From assembly GCF_014137945.1 (NCBI RefSeq), contig NZ_JACGWX010000006.1:146961-210960 (forward strand): a DNA stretch of 64,000 bases. Reading direction: 5' to 3'. Numbering within the stretch: position 1 is the first letter of the stretch; each line of letters begins with the position of its first letter. Under the pieces are notes generated by a model. It searched no databases and was not told the DNA's origin. It saw only the letters and a list, made by a program, of their open reading frames with translations. This stretch comes from Microcella alkalica (GTDB lineage: Bacteria; Actinomycetota; Actinomycetes; Actinomycetales; Microbacteriaceae). Shown here in pieces: positions 8,195-16,873 of the stretch. Both the position numbers and the translations under genes were made by a program.

Positions 8195-9396
8195 CGATTC
8201 CTTTCAAGAGGTGAGGCGACGTCGTGAGGTGCGCCGCCGAATGCGGAGTAGCCGGTAATCGCCCGACCGACGATGAGCGAGTTGATGTCGTACGTGCCTT
8301 CGTACGAGTAGATCCCCTCAGCGTCTGCGTGGAAACGAGCGACGCGAGATTCGAGGGTGATGCCATTTCCGCCGCACGTCTCGCGAGCAAGGGCCACCAC
8401 CTCTCGAAGTCGAGCAGTGATCCAGGACTTCGCGAGTGCGGAGTCCTCGTCGAGAACCTTTCCGGAGGTCTGGCGCTGGGTAAGGCGAAGCATCAAAGCT
8501 AACGAGGCGGAGACGTGGCCGAGCATGGTCGTCAGCCTCTCCTGGACTAGCTGGAATGAAGTTAGTGGTCGACCGAACTGGGAGCGGCGGAGGGCGTACT
8601 CGAGCGCGGCCTCGTAGGCGCCGAGGGCAGTCCCGGTAGCGATCCATCCCACGTCAGCGCGCATTTCACGCAGACACCGGGCGATATCGCCGAACGAAGA
8701 CACCTCGGCCAGGCGCCAATCGTCGCTCACGCGGACGTTCTCGAAGGTGATATCGAAGTTCTGCACGATTCGCAGCGAGGTCTTCCGCTCGATACGCCGT
8801 AACGTAACGCCGGGACTACGCGGGTCCACGAGGAGGCAGCGCACTTCGCCCGAGCGCTCCCGAGCGACGACGGCGATGCGATCGGCTCGATCGGCGCCGC
8901 CGATCCAGCGCTTCGCCCCGTTCAGGATCCAGTCCGATCCGTCACGGCGGACTTCGCTTCGAAGCCCCCGCGCAATGTCGGACCCGTGGTCCGGCTCCGT
9001 CAGAGCGAACGCGCCTGCCATGGCGAACGAGCGAATCATCGGATCCCAACGGGCAAACTGATCACCGCTGCCGCCTCGAGATACAACGGTGCGAAAAAGA
9101 CCCGCCTGGAGGTTGTACACGGTCGCCACGGACGCGTCGACGCGGGCAATCTCAAGGTTCCGGAAGCCCGAGTAAAGCGCGGAAAGAGTCCGGCCCTTGA
9201 GCTCGGGCGGATCCATCAGCCTCAATGGGATGAGCGAGGCGAGGACGGCGTCTGGCAGCTCCCCTTTCTCCCACGCGCCGTCGAGCACGGGCGCGATCCT
9301 CGTCATCAGTGTTTCCCGCAGACGCAACATGACCTGCTGCTCATCTGAGGGAAGCAGGGTCCACGACTCGAGCAGGTCGCCGAGAGGCGCTGTCAC
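8191..9396 (-). CDS. Acyl-CoA dehydrogenase (glutaryl-CoA dehydrogenase-like subgroup)
   Basis: A 401-residue FAD acyl-CoA dehydrogenase. Motifs: FALTEPDHGSDIARGL (flavin and substrate binding), WILNGAKRWIGGADRADRIAV, LGAYEAALEYALRRSQFGRPL, ETCGGNGITLESRVARFHADAEGIYSYEGTYDINSLIVGRAITG. The YSYEGT glutamate corresponds to the catalytic base position used in the glutaryl-CoA dehydrogenase branch. In this operon it would oxidise an arylpropanoyl-CoA to the cinnamoyl-CoA, which lets the pathway also accept dihydro substrates such as 3-(4-hydroxyphenyl)propionate. The start at 9396 overlaps the amidohydrolase stop by four bases. Confidence 0.88.
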   Translation of the reverse strand: MTAPLGDLLESWTLLPSDEQQVMLRLRETLMTRIAPVLDGAWEKGELPDAVLASLIPLRLMDPPELKGRTLSALYSGFRNLEIARVDASVATVYNLQAGLFRTVVSRGGSGDQFARWDPMIRSFAMAGAFALTEPDHGSDIARGLRSEVRRDGSDWILNGAKRWIGGADRADRIAVVARERSGEVRCLLVDPRSPGVTLRRIERKTSLRIVQNFDITFENVRVSDDWRLAEVSSFGDIARCLREMRADVGWIATGTALGAYEAALEYALRRSQFGRPLTSFQLVQERLTTMLGHVSASLALMLRLTQRQTSGKVLDEDSALAKSWITARLREVVALARETCGGNGITLESRVARFHADAEGIYSYEGTYDINSLIVGRAITGYSAFGGAPHDVASPLERNR

Positions 9397-10280
9397 GCGA
9401 TCTCTTCAAGTTTGAGCAGGCGCACTGCGTTCTGCTTCATGATCTTCGCGCGCACTTCGCCCGGGATATCGAGAGCGTCGAAGTCCTCAATCCACCGTTC
9501 AGGGGTCAGGAGCGGGAAGTCAGTCCCGAACAGGACACGATCCTGCAGATAGGTCTTCGCGGCCTGCACCAGTTGCGCGGGGAAGTACTTTGGCCTCCAG
9601 CCGGAGAGGTCGATCGACACATTCGACTTATGCGTGGCCATCGAGATGGCCTCGTCCTGCCAGGGCACCGAAGGGTGAGCGAGCACGATCTTCAGGTCTG
9701 GAAAATCGGCAGCCACGTCGTCGAGAAGCATCGGGTTCGAGAATCGGAGCTTGAACCCCGAGCCGCCGGGAGTGCCTGCTCCGATACCGGTCTGTCCGCT
9801 ATGCACAATCACGGGCACCCCGATGCCTTCGAGGGCTGCCCAGAGTGGCCGCACCTCCTCGCTGGACGGGTCGAAGCCCTGAACAGTGGGGTGCAGTTTG
9901 AAACCCTGCACCCCGTGGTCGGCGACTAGTGCGCGGGCCTCGTCGACGGCCGACTCGCCTCGCCGCGGGTCTACCGACCCGAACGGGATGAGCACATCGG
10001 CCTGGTCGGCCGCTTGCTCGGCGATGCTCGCGCTGGAGAGCGCCGGATGTCCGAGCTGTGTCGAGGCATCCACGCTGAAGACGACCGCCGCCATGTGCCG
10101 CCTCCGATATGACTCCGCTATGGACGCCAGGTCAGGGGTGACGCCGTCGGTCCTGAAGTAACGGGCCGCGGCGGCAGCGAGATCAGTCGGCAGAGACGCG
10201 TTCCCGTGATCGTCCAGCTCGATGTGCACGTGCATGTCAACTGCGTCGATGCGCGCGGTGTCGACTTCGGGGCGATACAT
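9393..10280 (-). CDS. Amidohydrolase-family metal hydrolase, probable aryl-beta-ketoacyl-CoA hydrolase
   Basis: A 295-residue Amidohydro_2 TIM-barrel protein. Metal-site motifs: DAVDMHVHIE near residue 15, FKLHPTVQGF, VIVHSGQTGIG, IVLAHPSVPW, and the late aspartate in VLFGTDFPLLTPERW. In the Rhodococcus cou and Corynebacterium phd clusters, a hydrolase of this family cleaves 4-hydroxyphenyl-beta-ketoacyl-CoA to a hydroxybenzoate and acetyl-CoA; its position between an SDR and an acyl-CoA dehydrogenase here supports the same role. Decarboxylases of the ACMSD type are alternatives within the superfamily, but nothing nearby calls for one. It is two bases from the SDR gene. Confidence 0.8.
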   Translation of the reverse strand: MYRPEVDTARIDAVDMHVHIELDDHGNASLPTDLAAAAARYFRTDGVTPDLASIAESYRRRHMAAVVFSVDASTQLGHPALSSASIAEQAADQADVLIPFGSVDPRRGESAVDEARALVADHGVQGFKLHPTVQGFDPSSEEVRPLWAALEGIGVPVIVHSGQTGIGAGTPGGSGFKLRFSNPMLLDDVAADFPDLKIVLAHPSVPWQDEAISMATHKSNVSIDLSGWRPKYFPAQLVQAAKTYLQDRVLFGTDFPLLTPERWIEDFDALDIPGEVRAKIMKQNAVRLLKLEEIA

Positions 10281-10282
10281 GG

Positions 10283-11224
10283 TCAGTTGCTGGTGCGATC
10301 GAGGTCGGCGGGGAGTGACGGCAGGCGCTCTCCTACGGACTGCAGTTTCTCCCTCAGTACTGGGGCGAGCTTGCTTGCGATATCGTCGGCGCCCCAGCCC
10401 CCTGCATGCAGCTCCGTGAGCACAGGTTCGGGGTGCGACCAGAGTTGCAGGCGGTCGCCTCCGACGCCGATTACCTGGCCGGAGATGCCTGCCGCTGCGT
10501 CGGATACGAGAAACGCCACGAGGCCCGCTACGTCATCCGCCGTACCAAATCCGAGCTGTTCGCGGAAGAACGGAGGCATTGGCCGACCCGCGTCCTCCGC
10601 CTCGATCGCGGCGGCGAAGTACGGAACCGTGCGTGTCATGGCGGTCGCCGCCACAGGCACGACCGCGTTCACCATCACGCCCGAGCGCGTCATCTCAAGC
10701 GCCCAGGTTCGAACCATTCCGACAATGCCTGCTTTCGCGGCGGCATAGTTGGTCTGCCCGAAGTTGCCTCGCTGGCCCGTCGGCGATCCGATCGCGACGA
10801 TGCGTCCCGGCACTTCCCGGGACTTGAAGTGCGCGAAAGCGGCCCTCGCGCAGGTGAATGTTCCGCGAAGGTGCACTTCGATCACCTGGTCGAAGTCGTC
10901 ATCGGTCATCTTCAAGAGTGAGCGATCACGCAGGATTCCTGCGTTCGTGACGAGTGCGTCCAGCCTCCCGAAGGAGTCGAGCGCAGCCGCGACTAACTGG
11001 TCCGCGGTCTCGGTGCTACCCACCGGCGATACGACCGCCACCGCCCGCCCGCCGGCATCGATGATGGTTTGGCAGGCTGTTGCTGCGACCTTGTCATCCA
11101 CATCATTGATGACAATCGCAGCGCCGCGGCGCGCGAGTTCCTGAGCGTAGGAGAGGCCGAGCCCCCGCCCCGAGCCTGTGACGATGACAGCGCGATCAGT
11201 GAGGTCGACGAGCGATGCATTCAT
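10283..11224 (-). CDS. Short-chain dehydrogenase (3-hydroxyacyl-CoA dehydrogenase type)
   Basis: A 313-residue classical SDR. The NAD(P) site is VIVTGSGRGLGLSYA, followed by VINDVDD, VTNAGILRDRSLLKM, the catalytic Ser in IGSPTGQRGN and Tyr/Lys in TNYAAAKAG. The opening and the NAGILRDRSL motif match the hydroxyacyl-CoA dehydrogenase domain of peroxisomal multifunctional enzyme type 2. The C-terminal 70 residues extend beyond the SDR core. I chose the ATG at 11224 (MNASLVDLTDRAVIVTG); a start 36 bases upstream would cross the operator repeats. It is the first gene of the side-chain operon, divergent from the MarR gene, and would oxidise the 3-hydroxyacyl-CoA made by the MaoC hydratase. Confidence 0.85.
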   Translation of the reverse strand: MNASLVDLTDRAVIVTGSGRGLGLSYAQELARRGAAIVINDVDDKVAATACQTIIDAGGRAVAVVSPVGSTETADQLVAAALDSFGRLDALVTNAGILRDRSLLKMTDDDFDQVIEVHLRGTFTCARAAFAHFKSREVPGRIVAIGSPTGQRGNFGQTNYAAAKAGIVGMVRTWALEMTRSGVMVNAVVPVAATAMTRTVPYFAAAIEAEDAGRPMPPFFREQLGFGTADDVAGLVAFLVSDAAAGISGQVIGVGGDRLQLWSHPEPVLTELHAGGWGADDIASKLAPVLREKLQSVGERLPSLPADLDRTSN

Positions 11225-11228
11225 AGTC

Positions 11229-11267
11229 TCATTGAAGAACACAATCATTGAACTTGTCAATCATTGA
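11229..11267. promoter_or_regulatory. Triple TCATTGA repeat, probable MarR operator and divergent promoter
   Basis: TCATTGA occurs at 11229-11235, 11245-11251 and 11261-11267, spaced exactly 16 bases. The second and third are part of a larger repeated CAATCATTGA, and between them ATTGA-ACTTG-TCAAT forms an inverted repeat. The block fills the 70-base gap between the SDR start (minus strand) and the MarR start (plus strand), where a MarR repressor would control both. Confidence 0.6.
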
Positions 11268-11294
11268 TCCTCGGCATGACGATACGATTGGACC

Positions 11295-11732
11295 ATGACC
11301 GCCCCAACGCCGCTGGAAGAAGATACGAGCTTCCTCCTCGCTCGGGCCAGTGCGCTTGCGGTCCACGCGGCGAACGAGGCACTTGCGCCGCACGATCTTC
11401 GCGTCCGGCCATACGCGGTGCTTGCCCTGTCGGCGGGGGCAGAACCGCCAACACAGCGAGAGCTCGCCGATCACCTTCGCCTGGACCCGAGTCAAATCGT
11501 CGCGCTCGTGGACGAGCTGGAAAGCCGTGGCCTCGTGCGCAGGTCTCCTCACCCATCCGACCGGCGAACCCGCGTCGTCGGCATCACGGAGGCCGGAACG
11601 GAGCTTCTCAGCAGGGCGGAGCCCGACGTTCGTGACGCGGAGAAGCGCCGCACCGCAGGCTTGAGCGCAGAACAACGTCGTCAGCTGACCTCACTCTTGC
11701 GCGTGATCGCCTTCTCGGTTTCCAGCGACTGA
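11295..11732 (+). CDS. MarR-family transcriptional regulator
   Basis: A 145-residue MarR protein with winged-helix core PTQRELADHLRLDPSQIVALVDELESRGLVRRSPHPSDRRTRVVGITEAG, the wing containing the family's DxRxR pattern. It is divergent from the side-chain operon with about 70 bases between starts, as CouR and PhdR are in the cou and phd systems, where p-coumaroyl-CoA or phenylpropanoids relieve repression. The likely targets are the TCATTGA repeats just upstream. Its last 42 bases overlap the convergent TetR gene tail to tail. Confidence 0.88.
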   Translation: MTAPTPLEEDTSFLLARASALAVHAANEALAPHDLRVRPYAVLALSAGAEPPTQRELADHLRLDPSQIVALVDELESRGLVRRSPHPSDRRTRVVGITEAGTELLSRAEPDVRDAEKRRTAGLSAEQRRQLTSLLRVIAFSVSSD

Positions 11733-12335
11733 CGCCGCGAGCGCGGCGACGGCGACTTCCGCAGTGCGCCGGGCCTGTTCCGTGCGCTCCGGTGAGACCT
11801 CTACATCGGAGAGGAACACGTTGCCGAGTGCCATGGCCAGAAGGCTGTACGCGGTTCGGGCGATCTCATCTCGCGATGCGCTGGGCGCAGCGCGCGCTAG
11901 GAGCTCTTGGAGCTCCAGCTCGGAACTCCGGTAGGCGGCCACGATCACGTCGCGCACGCTTTCGATCGTCCGTGCCGCATCCACGAAGGCCAGTGCAGCG
12001 ATATTCTCCGGACCCGGTTCCGCGAACGCGCCAAACAGCCAGTCGAGCGCGGCATCGATGGTAGTCACGGCCGGCGGGAGGAACGAGCTGCTTCTATCCG
12101 CGGCGGCGGGCTGAGCCGTCGGTCCCGGAATCTCACCGAAATACAGCAATCGCGCTGCGCCCGTGAGGATGTCCTCGCGATTGCCAGCAAAGTGTCGAAC
12201 GTGTCCGCGCGCCATGCCAGCCTCCGCGGCTATGCCGTCGAGCGTTGCCCCTGTGAGTCCGCTCGAGGCGAGGCATCGGATCGTCGCCTCGAAAATCTGC
12301 CGCCGTCGAGCTTCGGCGACCGAGGGTCTTCCCAC
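11691..12335 (-). CDS. TetR-family regulator, divergent from the CocE-type hydrolase unit
   Basis: A 214-residue TetR protein. The N-terminal HTH is RRQIFEATIRCLASSGLTGATLDGIAAEAGMARGHVRHFAGNREDILTGAARLLYF, with the H-x-x-HF-x-(N/S)-K/R-like end of helix 3; the C-terminal ligand domain is all-helical and not diagnostic. It is divergent from the CocE-type hydrolase, with a palindrome at 12355-12370 between them. It probably represses the hydrolase, DUF3237 and amidohydrolase genes and itself; the effector is unknown. Confidence 0.88.
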   Translation of the reverse strand: MGRPSVAEARRRQIFEATIRCLASSGLTGATLDGIAAEAGMARGHVRHFAGNREDILTGAARLLYFGEIPGPTAQPAAADRSSSFLPPAVTTIDAALDWLFGAFAEPGPENIAALAFVDAARTIESVRDVIVAAYRSSELELQELLARAAPSASRDEIARTAYSLLAMALGNVFLSDVEVSPERTEQARRTAEVAVAALAASVAGNREGDHAQE

Positions 12336-12354
12336 GTCTCGTCTCCCATTTTTA

Positions 12355-12370
12355 TAGTCAGTCTTGACTA
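12355..12370. promoter_or_regulatory. Probable TetR operator (TAGTCA-GTCT-TGACTA)
   Basis: Perfect 6-bp inverted repeats, TAGTCA at 12355-12360 and TGACTA at 12365-12370, separated by 4 bases. The site lies 19 bases before the TetR start (minus) and 62 bases before the CocE-type start (plus), the usual place for an autoregulatory TetR site. Confidence 0.65.
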
Positions 12371-12432
12371 AGAACCGTTCATCACTCTAGCGTGTGGCCA
12401 TCTACCGGAACGCGCGTATCGAGAGGATCAAC

Positions 12433-14091
12433 GTGACGGACATCGTAAGGGTCGGGCCCGCCCCGGTCAGCGAGCTCGCCCGCGAGCGCCGCGTTCGGAT
12501 GCGTGACGGCGTGCAACTCGCTACTGACGTCTACCTGCCAGACGGCGACGAAAGCCCCGGCGACACGATCCTGATTCGGCTGCCTTATGACAAATGCGGC
12601 CCGTACACATTCATCCCGCTTGTGGCGGAGTACTTCATGGAGCACGGTTACCGGGTCGTCGCGCAGGACGTTCGGGGAAAGTTCCGCTCCGACGGAGAGG
12701 CGCTGCTCTTCGTCAACGAGGCGCGTGACGGGTACGACACGATCGATTGGATTGTCCAGCAGGGTTGGTCCAACGGCAGTGTGGCGATGTGGGGCGACAG
12801 TTACTACGGATACACGCAGTGGGCGGCAGTCTCAACGCAGCACCCTGCTCTGAAGGCGATCGCGCCTCGGGTCACCGGCACTCAGCTCGGCGAGCCCGTG
12901 CGCGACCCCGGCGCGATACGACCCGTCGAGTGGGCAGTCACCTACCTGTATCCGCTGACGTACTTCCACTCCCAGGATGGGTTTGCGTGGGAACTCGACT
13001 CGAGTCGGCGCCCCTACAGTGCGCAAGCGGAGGAGGTGATGTCCGCGATCGGAGCCCGCTCGATCTCATATGACCAATGGTTCCCATCGGCCGTGCATCT
13101 TCCGCGATTCGTCGATGGAAGTCCTTTCGACGCGCGGCCGGTTCCTGTGCTGCACACCATTGGACTGTGGGACAACTGTGCGCCACTTTCGTGGGCTGAC
13201 GTCGCGGAGCTCGAGTCCCGTCCGGCGTGGGCGCTGAATCACTACCTCCGGATCGAAGCAATGGACCACGAGTCGTACTACTTCGAGGACGGACCCGAGC
13301 GGCGGACTGAGAGTCGCACCGACGATCAGATCCGTAGCGAGCTTCCTCGAATGCTCGACCCTTCAATCGCCTTTTTCGAAGTGTTCGTGCGTGGGAACGG
13401 CCGTCCTGACGACATCCCTCGCGTCGCGTGGTCTCTGGCTGGAACCCCGGGGATGCGCGTCGCGGAACGGTGGCCCCCGTCGGGCCTTCGCGAGTGGGTG
13501 GTGTACGCCGCCGCCGATGGTTCGCTCGGCGTGGCGCAGGCAGAGGAAAGCGTCGTGGAGTGGGTTCATGATCCAGATGACCTCGTACCGTCGAGCGCAG
13601 CGAACGCATTTGGATTCCTCATGGAGCGACCAGACGAAGCACCGCTTGGGGAGCGCCATGACGTCGTCGTCTTTACAGCGGGAGCGCAGGCCACGCCTGT
13701 CGATCTCGTGGGTCCGGCACGCGCGCGGGTTGAAGTGCAGTCGGACGGGCCAGTCATGGATGTCTTCGTCCGGCTGCTCGACGTAGCTCCAGACGGCTCC
13801 GCGCTTCGGATCGCTCGAGGTCAGGCACAAGTGAACCGGCCCCCCATCGTCGGTCCCACCGAGGTGACGATCGATCTCGGCCAAGTCAGCTATCGACTCG
13901 CGCCCGGCCATCAGCTGCGGGTGCATGTCTCGAGCAGTGACCACCCCGAATACCTCGCTCAGCCCGGCACGGGCGAGCACCCCTGGTCGGCCCGTGAAAC
14001 CCGCGTCAACCGGCAGCGACTCACGGTGGGCGGCCCGCACGGCTTGGAGCTGACACTGAGCGTGCTTGACACGAAAGGAACCGCATCATGA
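12433..14091 (+). CDS. CocE/NonD family serine hydrolase (X-Pro dipeptidyl-peptidase S15 type)
   Basis: A 552-residue alpha/beta hydrolase of the CocE/NonD group, which contains cocaine esterase, glutaryl-7-ACA acylase relatives and other ester or amide hydrolases. Residues 20-60 (RRVRMRDGVQLATDVYLPDG) and VVAQDVRGKFRSDGEA are the family opening. The nucleophile elbow is WGDSYYGY (about Ser123), with the acidic and His members in GLWDNCAPLSWAD and MDHESYYFEDG. The C-terminal jelly-roll (PpdC) domain has LRVHVSSSDHPEYLAQPGTGE. I chose GTG 12433 because it follows GAGAGGA at good spacing; an upstream GTG at 12394 adds 13 residues. It has no signal peptide and heads a three-gene unit. The bond cleaved is not known. 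Confidence 0.83.
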   Translation: MTDIVRVGPAPVSELARERRVRMRDGVQLATDVYLPDGDESPGDTILIRLPYDKCGPYTFIPLVAEYFMEHGYRVVAQDVRGKFRSDGEALLFVNEARDGYDTIDWIVQQGWSNGSVAMWGDSYYGYTQWAAVSTQHPALKAIAPRVTGTQLGEPVRDPGAIRPVEWAVTYLYPLTYFHSQDGFAWELDSSRRPYSAQAEEVMSAIGARSISYDQWFPSAVHLPRFVDGSPFDARPVPVLHTIGLWDNCAPLSWADVAELESRPAWALNHYLRIEAMDHESYYFEDGPERRTESRTDDQIRSELPRMLDPSIAFFEVFVRGNGRPDDIPRVAWSLAGTPGMRVAERWPPSGLREWVVYAAADGSLGVAQAEESVVEWVHDPDDLVPSSAANAFGFLMERPDEAPLGERHDVVVFTAGAQATPVDLVGPARARVEVQSDGPVMDVFVRLLDVAPDGSALRIARGQAQVNRPPIVGPTEVTIDLGQVSYRLAPGHQLRVHVSSSDHPEYLAQPGTGEHPWSARETRVNRQRLTVGGPHGLELTLSVLDTKGTAS

Positions 14092-14543
14092 TGCAACCTC
14101 AACTGGAGTTCGCGTTCGAGATTCGTGTCGACATCGCCCCGCATCTGCCGATCGGTCGCGGCCCGGACGAAAACCTCTCTTTCACACCGGTGACTGGCGG
14201 CACCGTTGCAGGTCCCCTTCTTAGCGGGAAGGTGCTTCCGGGCGGAGGGGATTGGGCGGTCGAGCGCAGCGGTACCGCGCAACTAGAAGCCCGGTATCTA
14301 CTGGAAGCCCAGGATGGTGTAGTCATCGACATCCTGAACCGTGGCTACTATCGCGCTACCGCGGATGTCATGGCTCGCGTGGAGAGTGGCGAGAACGTGC
14401 CGGAGGAGGAGTACTACTTCCGGACCGCGCCGGTCTTCCAGACCGATGCGCCCCAGCACCGGTGGCTCGCCGAGCACCAGTTCCTCGGTCTCGCGCGAGA
14501 CGAGGACGGCCAGGTCTGCGTCCGAGTTTTCGTCGTGCGCTGA
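14088..14543 (+). CDS. DUF3237 family protein, copy 1
   Basis: A 151-residue beta-rich protein of DUF3237. It opens QLEFAFEIRVDIAPHLPIGRG, then FTPVTGGTVAGPLLSGKVLPGGGDW, TAQLEARYLLEAQDGVVIDILNRGYYR, EEEYYFRTAPVFQTDAPQHRWLAEHQFLGLAR. These Gly-Gly and Tyr-Tyr-Phe-Arg blocks define the family, whose biochemical role is not established. Its start overlaps the CocE-type stop by four bases and its stop overlaps the next start by one, so it is translationally coupled to two hydrolases. A paralogue at 23474-23935 is coupled to the amidase in the same way, suggesting a shared function with hydrolase products. Confidence 0.83.
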   Translation: MMQPQLEFAFEIRVDIAPHLPIGRGPDENLSFTPVTGGTVAGPLLSGKVLPGGGDWAVERSGTAQLEARYLLEAQDGVVIDILNRGYYRATADVMARVESGENVPEEEYYFRTAPVFQTDAPQHRWLAEHQFLGLARDEDGQVCVRVFVVR

Positions 14544-16192
14544 TGTACGACTCGATCTTCGTCGGCGGGCTCGCCTTCACGGCAGGCTGGCCGACGTCTC
14601 GCGCCGTCGGAGTCGGAGTCCTGAATGGCCGCATCGCCGCGGTCGAGCCCGACGACGTCCTGCGCAAGGCGGGCGCACGCGATGTCATAGAGCTAGAGGG
14701 CGGACTCATCATGCCTGCCTTCCATGACGCGCACGCCCATCCGATTCCGGGGGCGATTGAGCTGATGCAGTGCGATCTCTCCCAGGCACTCGACGCCGAT
14801 GACGCCCTCCGACGGATAGCCGCGTATGCGTCGTCACACCTTGAGGAGGAATGGATCCTAGGCGGCGGATGGTCAATGCCCCACTTCGCCGGCGGCACGC
14901 CAACGCGGAAGGCCCTCGACGAGATCGTTCCCGATCGCCCGGTCGCCCTACTCAATCGGGACCATCATGGGGTTTGGGTCAACTCCCGTGCGCTCGAACG
15001 TGCCGGCATAGATCGCCACACCCTCGACCCAACGGATGGTCGGATCGAGCGCGAGCCCGACGGGTCTCCCGCCGGAGTTCTCCACGAGGGAGCGATGCAC
15101 CTTCTCGACACTGTGCGCCCACGCGTGGAGTCGGGGTTCGCGCTTCGCGCCCTCAGACGCGCACACGAAGAGTTCTTCGCGCTCGGCGTCGTCGGGTGGC
15201 AAGACGCTTACGTGGGAGCGACAGCCGGCCTGGATGATCTGCTCGATACCTACCAGAGTGCGCTGTCCGAAGGACAGCTGAGTGCTCGTGTGACGGCGGC
15301 ACTCTGGTGGCAGCGGGGCGTCGGGATCGGCCAACTGGAAGACCTGCTTGATCGGCGGGCGCGGGTCGAATCGCTCGGTCGACCCGACGTGCTCCTCGCT
15401 GACACGGTCAAGATCATGGTGGACGGGGTGGCCGAGAACTTCAGCGCGGCGATGTCGCAGCCTTACACCGACCCGCATGGGCATGGCTCCCATGGCTGCG
15501 GCACGACATTCCTCGACGCTGCCGAGCTCACCGAGGCTGTGATCGCCTTAGACGCTGCGGACTTCTCGGTGCACATGCATGCGCTTGGCGACAGGGCGGT
15601 GACGATTGCGCTCGATGCGCTCGAAGCCGCCCGTGCCGCAAATGGCCCCTCCGCCCGACGCCATCAGCTTGCGCATCTCCAAGTCGTCCAGGGCTCGGAT
15701 GTTGATCGATTCGCCCAGGTCGGCGCGTTCGCGAACCTCCAGCTTCTCTGGGGCGCTGTCGACGATCAGCTGGAGGAGCTCACATTCCCCTTCCTGTCTC
15801 CTTCCCTTATCGATCGCCACTACCCGTTCCGCGAGCTTCGCGACGCCGGAGCGTCCCTTGCAGCAGGATCTGACTGGCCAGTGTCTAGTGCGAATCCGTG
15901 GGAAGCGATCCACGTGGCCGTAAACCGTGCCCTGCCCGGTCGGCGTGCGGACTCCCGGATCAATCCGTCTCAAGCGATCGATCTGGCGACTGCGCTCAGT
16001 GCGTACACGGCTGGGTCAGCCGCAGCGGGCGGGCGGGCGGGCTTTAGCGGAGCTCTTCGTCGAGGACTAGCGGCCGATCTGGTGGTGCTCTCGACCGACC
16101 CGTTCGCCGCGCCTCCCGAGTTGCTCCACAAGGTGCAGGCTCGACGCACCTACCTCGAGGGCCGGTGCGTTTTCGGAGACGGGCCATCGTGA
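14543..16192 (+). CDS. Amidohydrolase (YtcJ-like, Amidohydro_3)
   Basis: A 549-residue metal-dependent hydrolase of the YtcJ type. Motifs in order: GGLIMPAFHDAHAHPIPGA (HxH metal ligands), VALLNRDHHGVWVNSRALERAGI, ADTVKIMVDGVAENFSAAMSQPY (bridging lysine region), FSVHMHALGDRAV, AHLQVV and AAGSDWPVSSANPW (late Asp), ending with a strand-rich domain (ADLVVLSTDPF). The start at 14543 overlaps the DUF3237 stop. No signal peptide is present, so it acts in the cytosol on an unknown amide, carbamate or cyclic substrate. The 3' 43 bases overlap the convergent TetR gene. Confidence 0.85.
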   Translation: MYDSIFVGGLAFTAGWPTSRAVGVGVLNGRIAAVEPDDVLRKAGARDVIELEGGLIMPAFHDAHAHPIPGAIELMQCDLSQALDADDALRRIAAYASSHLEEEWILGGGWSMPHFAGGTPTRKALDEIVPDRPVALLNRDHHGVWVNSRALERAGIDRHTLDPTDGRIEREPDGSPAGVLHEGAMHLLDTVRPRVESGFALRALRRAHEEFFALGVVGWQDAYVGATAGLDDLLDTYQSALSEGQLSARVTAALWWQRGVGIGQLEDLLDRRARVESLGRPDVLLADTVKIMVDGVAENFSAAMSQPYTDPHGHGSHGCGTTFLDAAELTEAVIALDAADFSVHMHALGDRAVTIALDALEAARAANGPSARRHQLAHLQVVQGSDVDRFAQVGAFANLQLLWGAVDDQLEELTFPFLSPSLIDRHYPFRELRDAGASLAAGSDWPVSSANPWEAIHVAVNRALPGRRADSRINPSQAIDLATALSAYTAGSAAAGGRAGFSGALRRGLAADLVVLSTDPFAAPPELLHKVQARRTYLEGRCVFGDGPS

Positions 16193-16752
16193 GGCAAGGC
16201 GTCTACGGCTTCAAGCAGAATGCTTCTCAACCGCGCCTCCCCCCAGAGCGCTGGGTCCTCAGCGCTCGCGATGATCGAACCGCGGAGCGCGAGATAAAGG
16301 ATGTCCGCGACCAACTGAGGATTGCGGTGACCGGAGCGCGTCGCTGCGTCCGCGAGCTCCACCTGGAAATCCTCCGATTCGCGGCGCATCCGGTCCCGGA
16401 GCTGAGGATCAAGAGTGGCGTCGGCGACGATCTCGAGGATGAGTGTACGGAGGGCCGGGTCGTCCGCGTTGGAGGTGAGGACGGCGTCGAGCATCGCCTC
16501 GAGTGGCGTGCTGTCGGCGTTGCGGGCGGCACCCTCACGCTCGGTCTTCCACCGGTCCCGAGCCCTGTCGAGCGCGTTCATAATCAGCGCCGACCGCGTG
16601 GGCAGATAGTTCGTCACGAGTGTGGTGGAACCCCCGAGAGCTCGAGCGACAGACCGGACCGTTACGGCCTGCGCTCCGTTCTCGCGCGCCACTCGAACCG
16701 TCGCGTCCGCGATGTCAGCAAGGCGCTGATCGGAGTCAACCGGGCGGGGCAT
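16150..16752 (-). CDS. TetR-family regulator, divergent from the ABC transporter operon
   Basis: A 200-residue TetR protein: HTH in DIADATVRVARENGAQAVTVRSVARALGGSTTLVTNYLPTRSALIMNALDRA, then a helical effector domain with a TetR_C-like segment (LRTLILEIVADATLDPQLRDRMRRE). It is divergent from the lipoprotein-permease-ATPase-amidase operon with about 120 bases between starts containing an inverted repeat at 16797-16811. It probably represses that operon. Confidence 0.87.
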   Translation of the reverse strand: MPRPVDSDQRLADIADATVRVARENGAQAVTVRSVARALGGSTTLVTNYLPTRSALIMNALDRARDRWKTEREGAARNADSTPLEAMLDAVLTSNADDPALRTLILEIVADATLDPQLRDRMRRESEDFQVELADAATRSGHRNPQLVADILYLALRGSIIASAEDPALWGEARLRSILLEAVDALPHDGPSPKTHRPSR

Positions 16753-16796
16753 GTCGCGAGCTTATCTGCGACCGTAACGCAAATGCAACATTGATG

Positions 16797-16811
16797 TACA
16801 ACGCTGTTGTA
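16797..16811. promoter_or_regulatory. Probable TetR operator (TACAAC-GCT-GTTGTA)
   Basis: A perfect inverted repeat, TACAAC at 16797-16802 and GTTGTA at 16806-16811, with an imperfect outer extension (TGTAC and GTACA). It lies between the TetR start at 16752 and the transporter lipoprotein start at 16874 and overlaps the likely promoter region. Confidence 0.6.
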
Positions 16812-16873
16812 GTACAGTCCTTTTCATCGTCACCGGTGACGTGCCGGGACACCCGTACCCCTGGAGGAAACGC

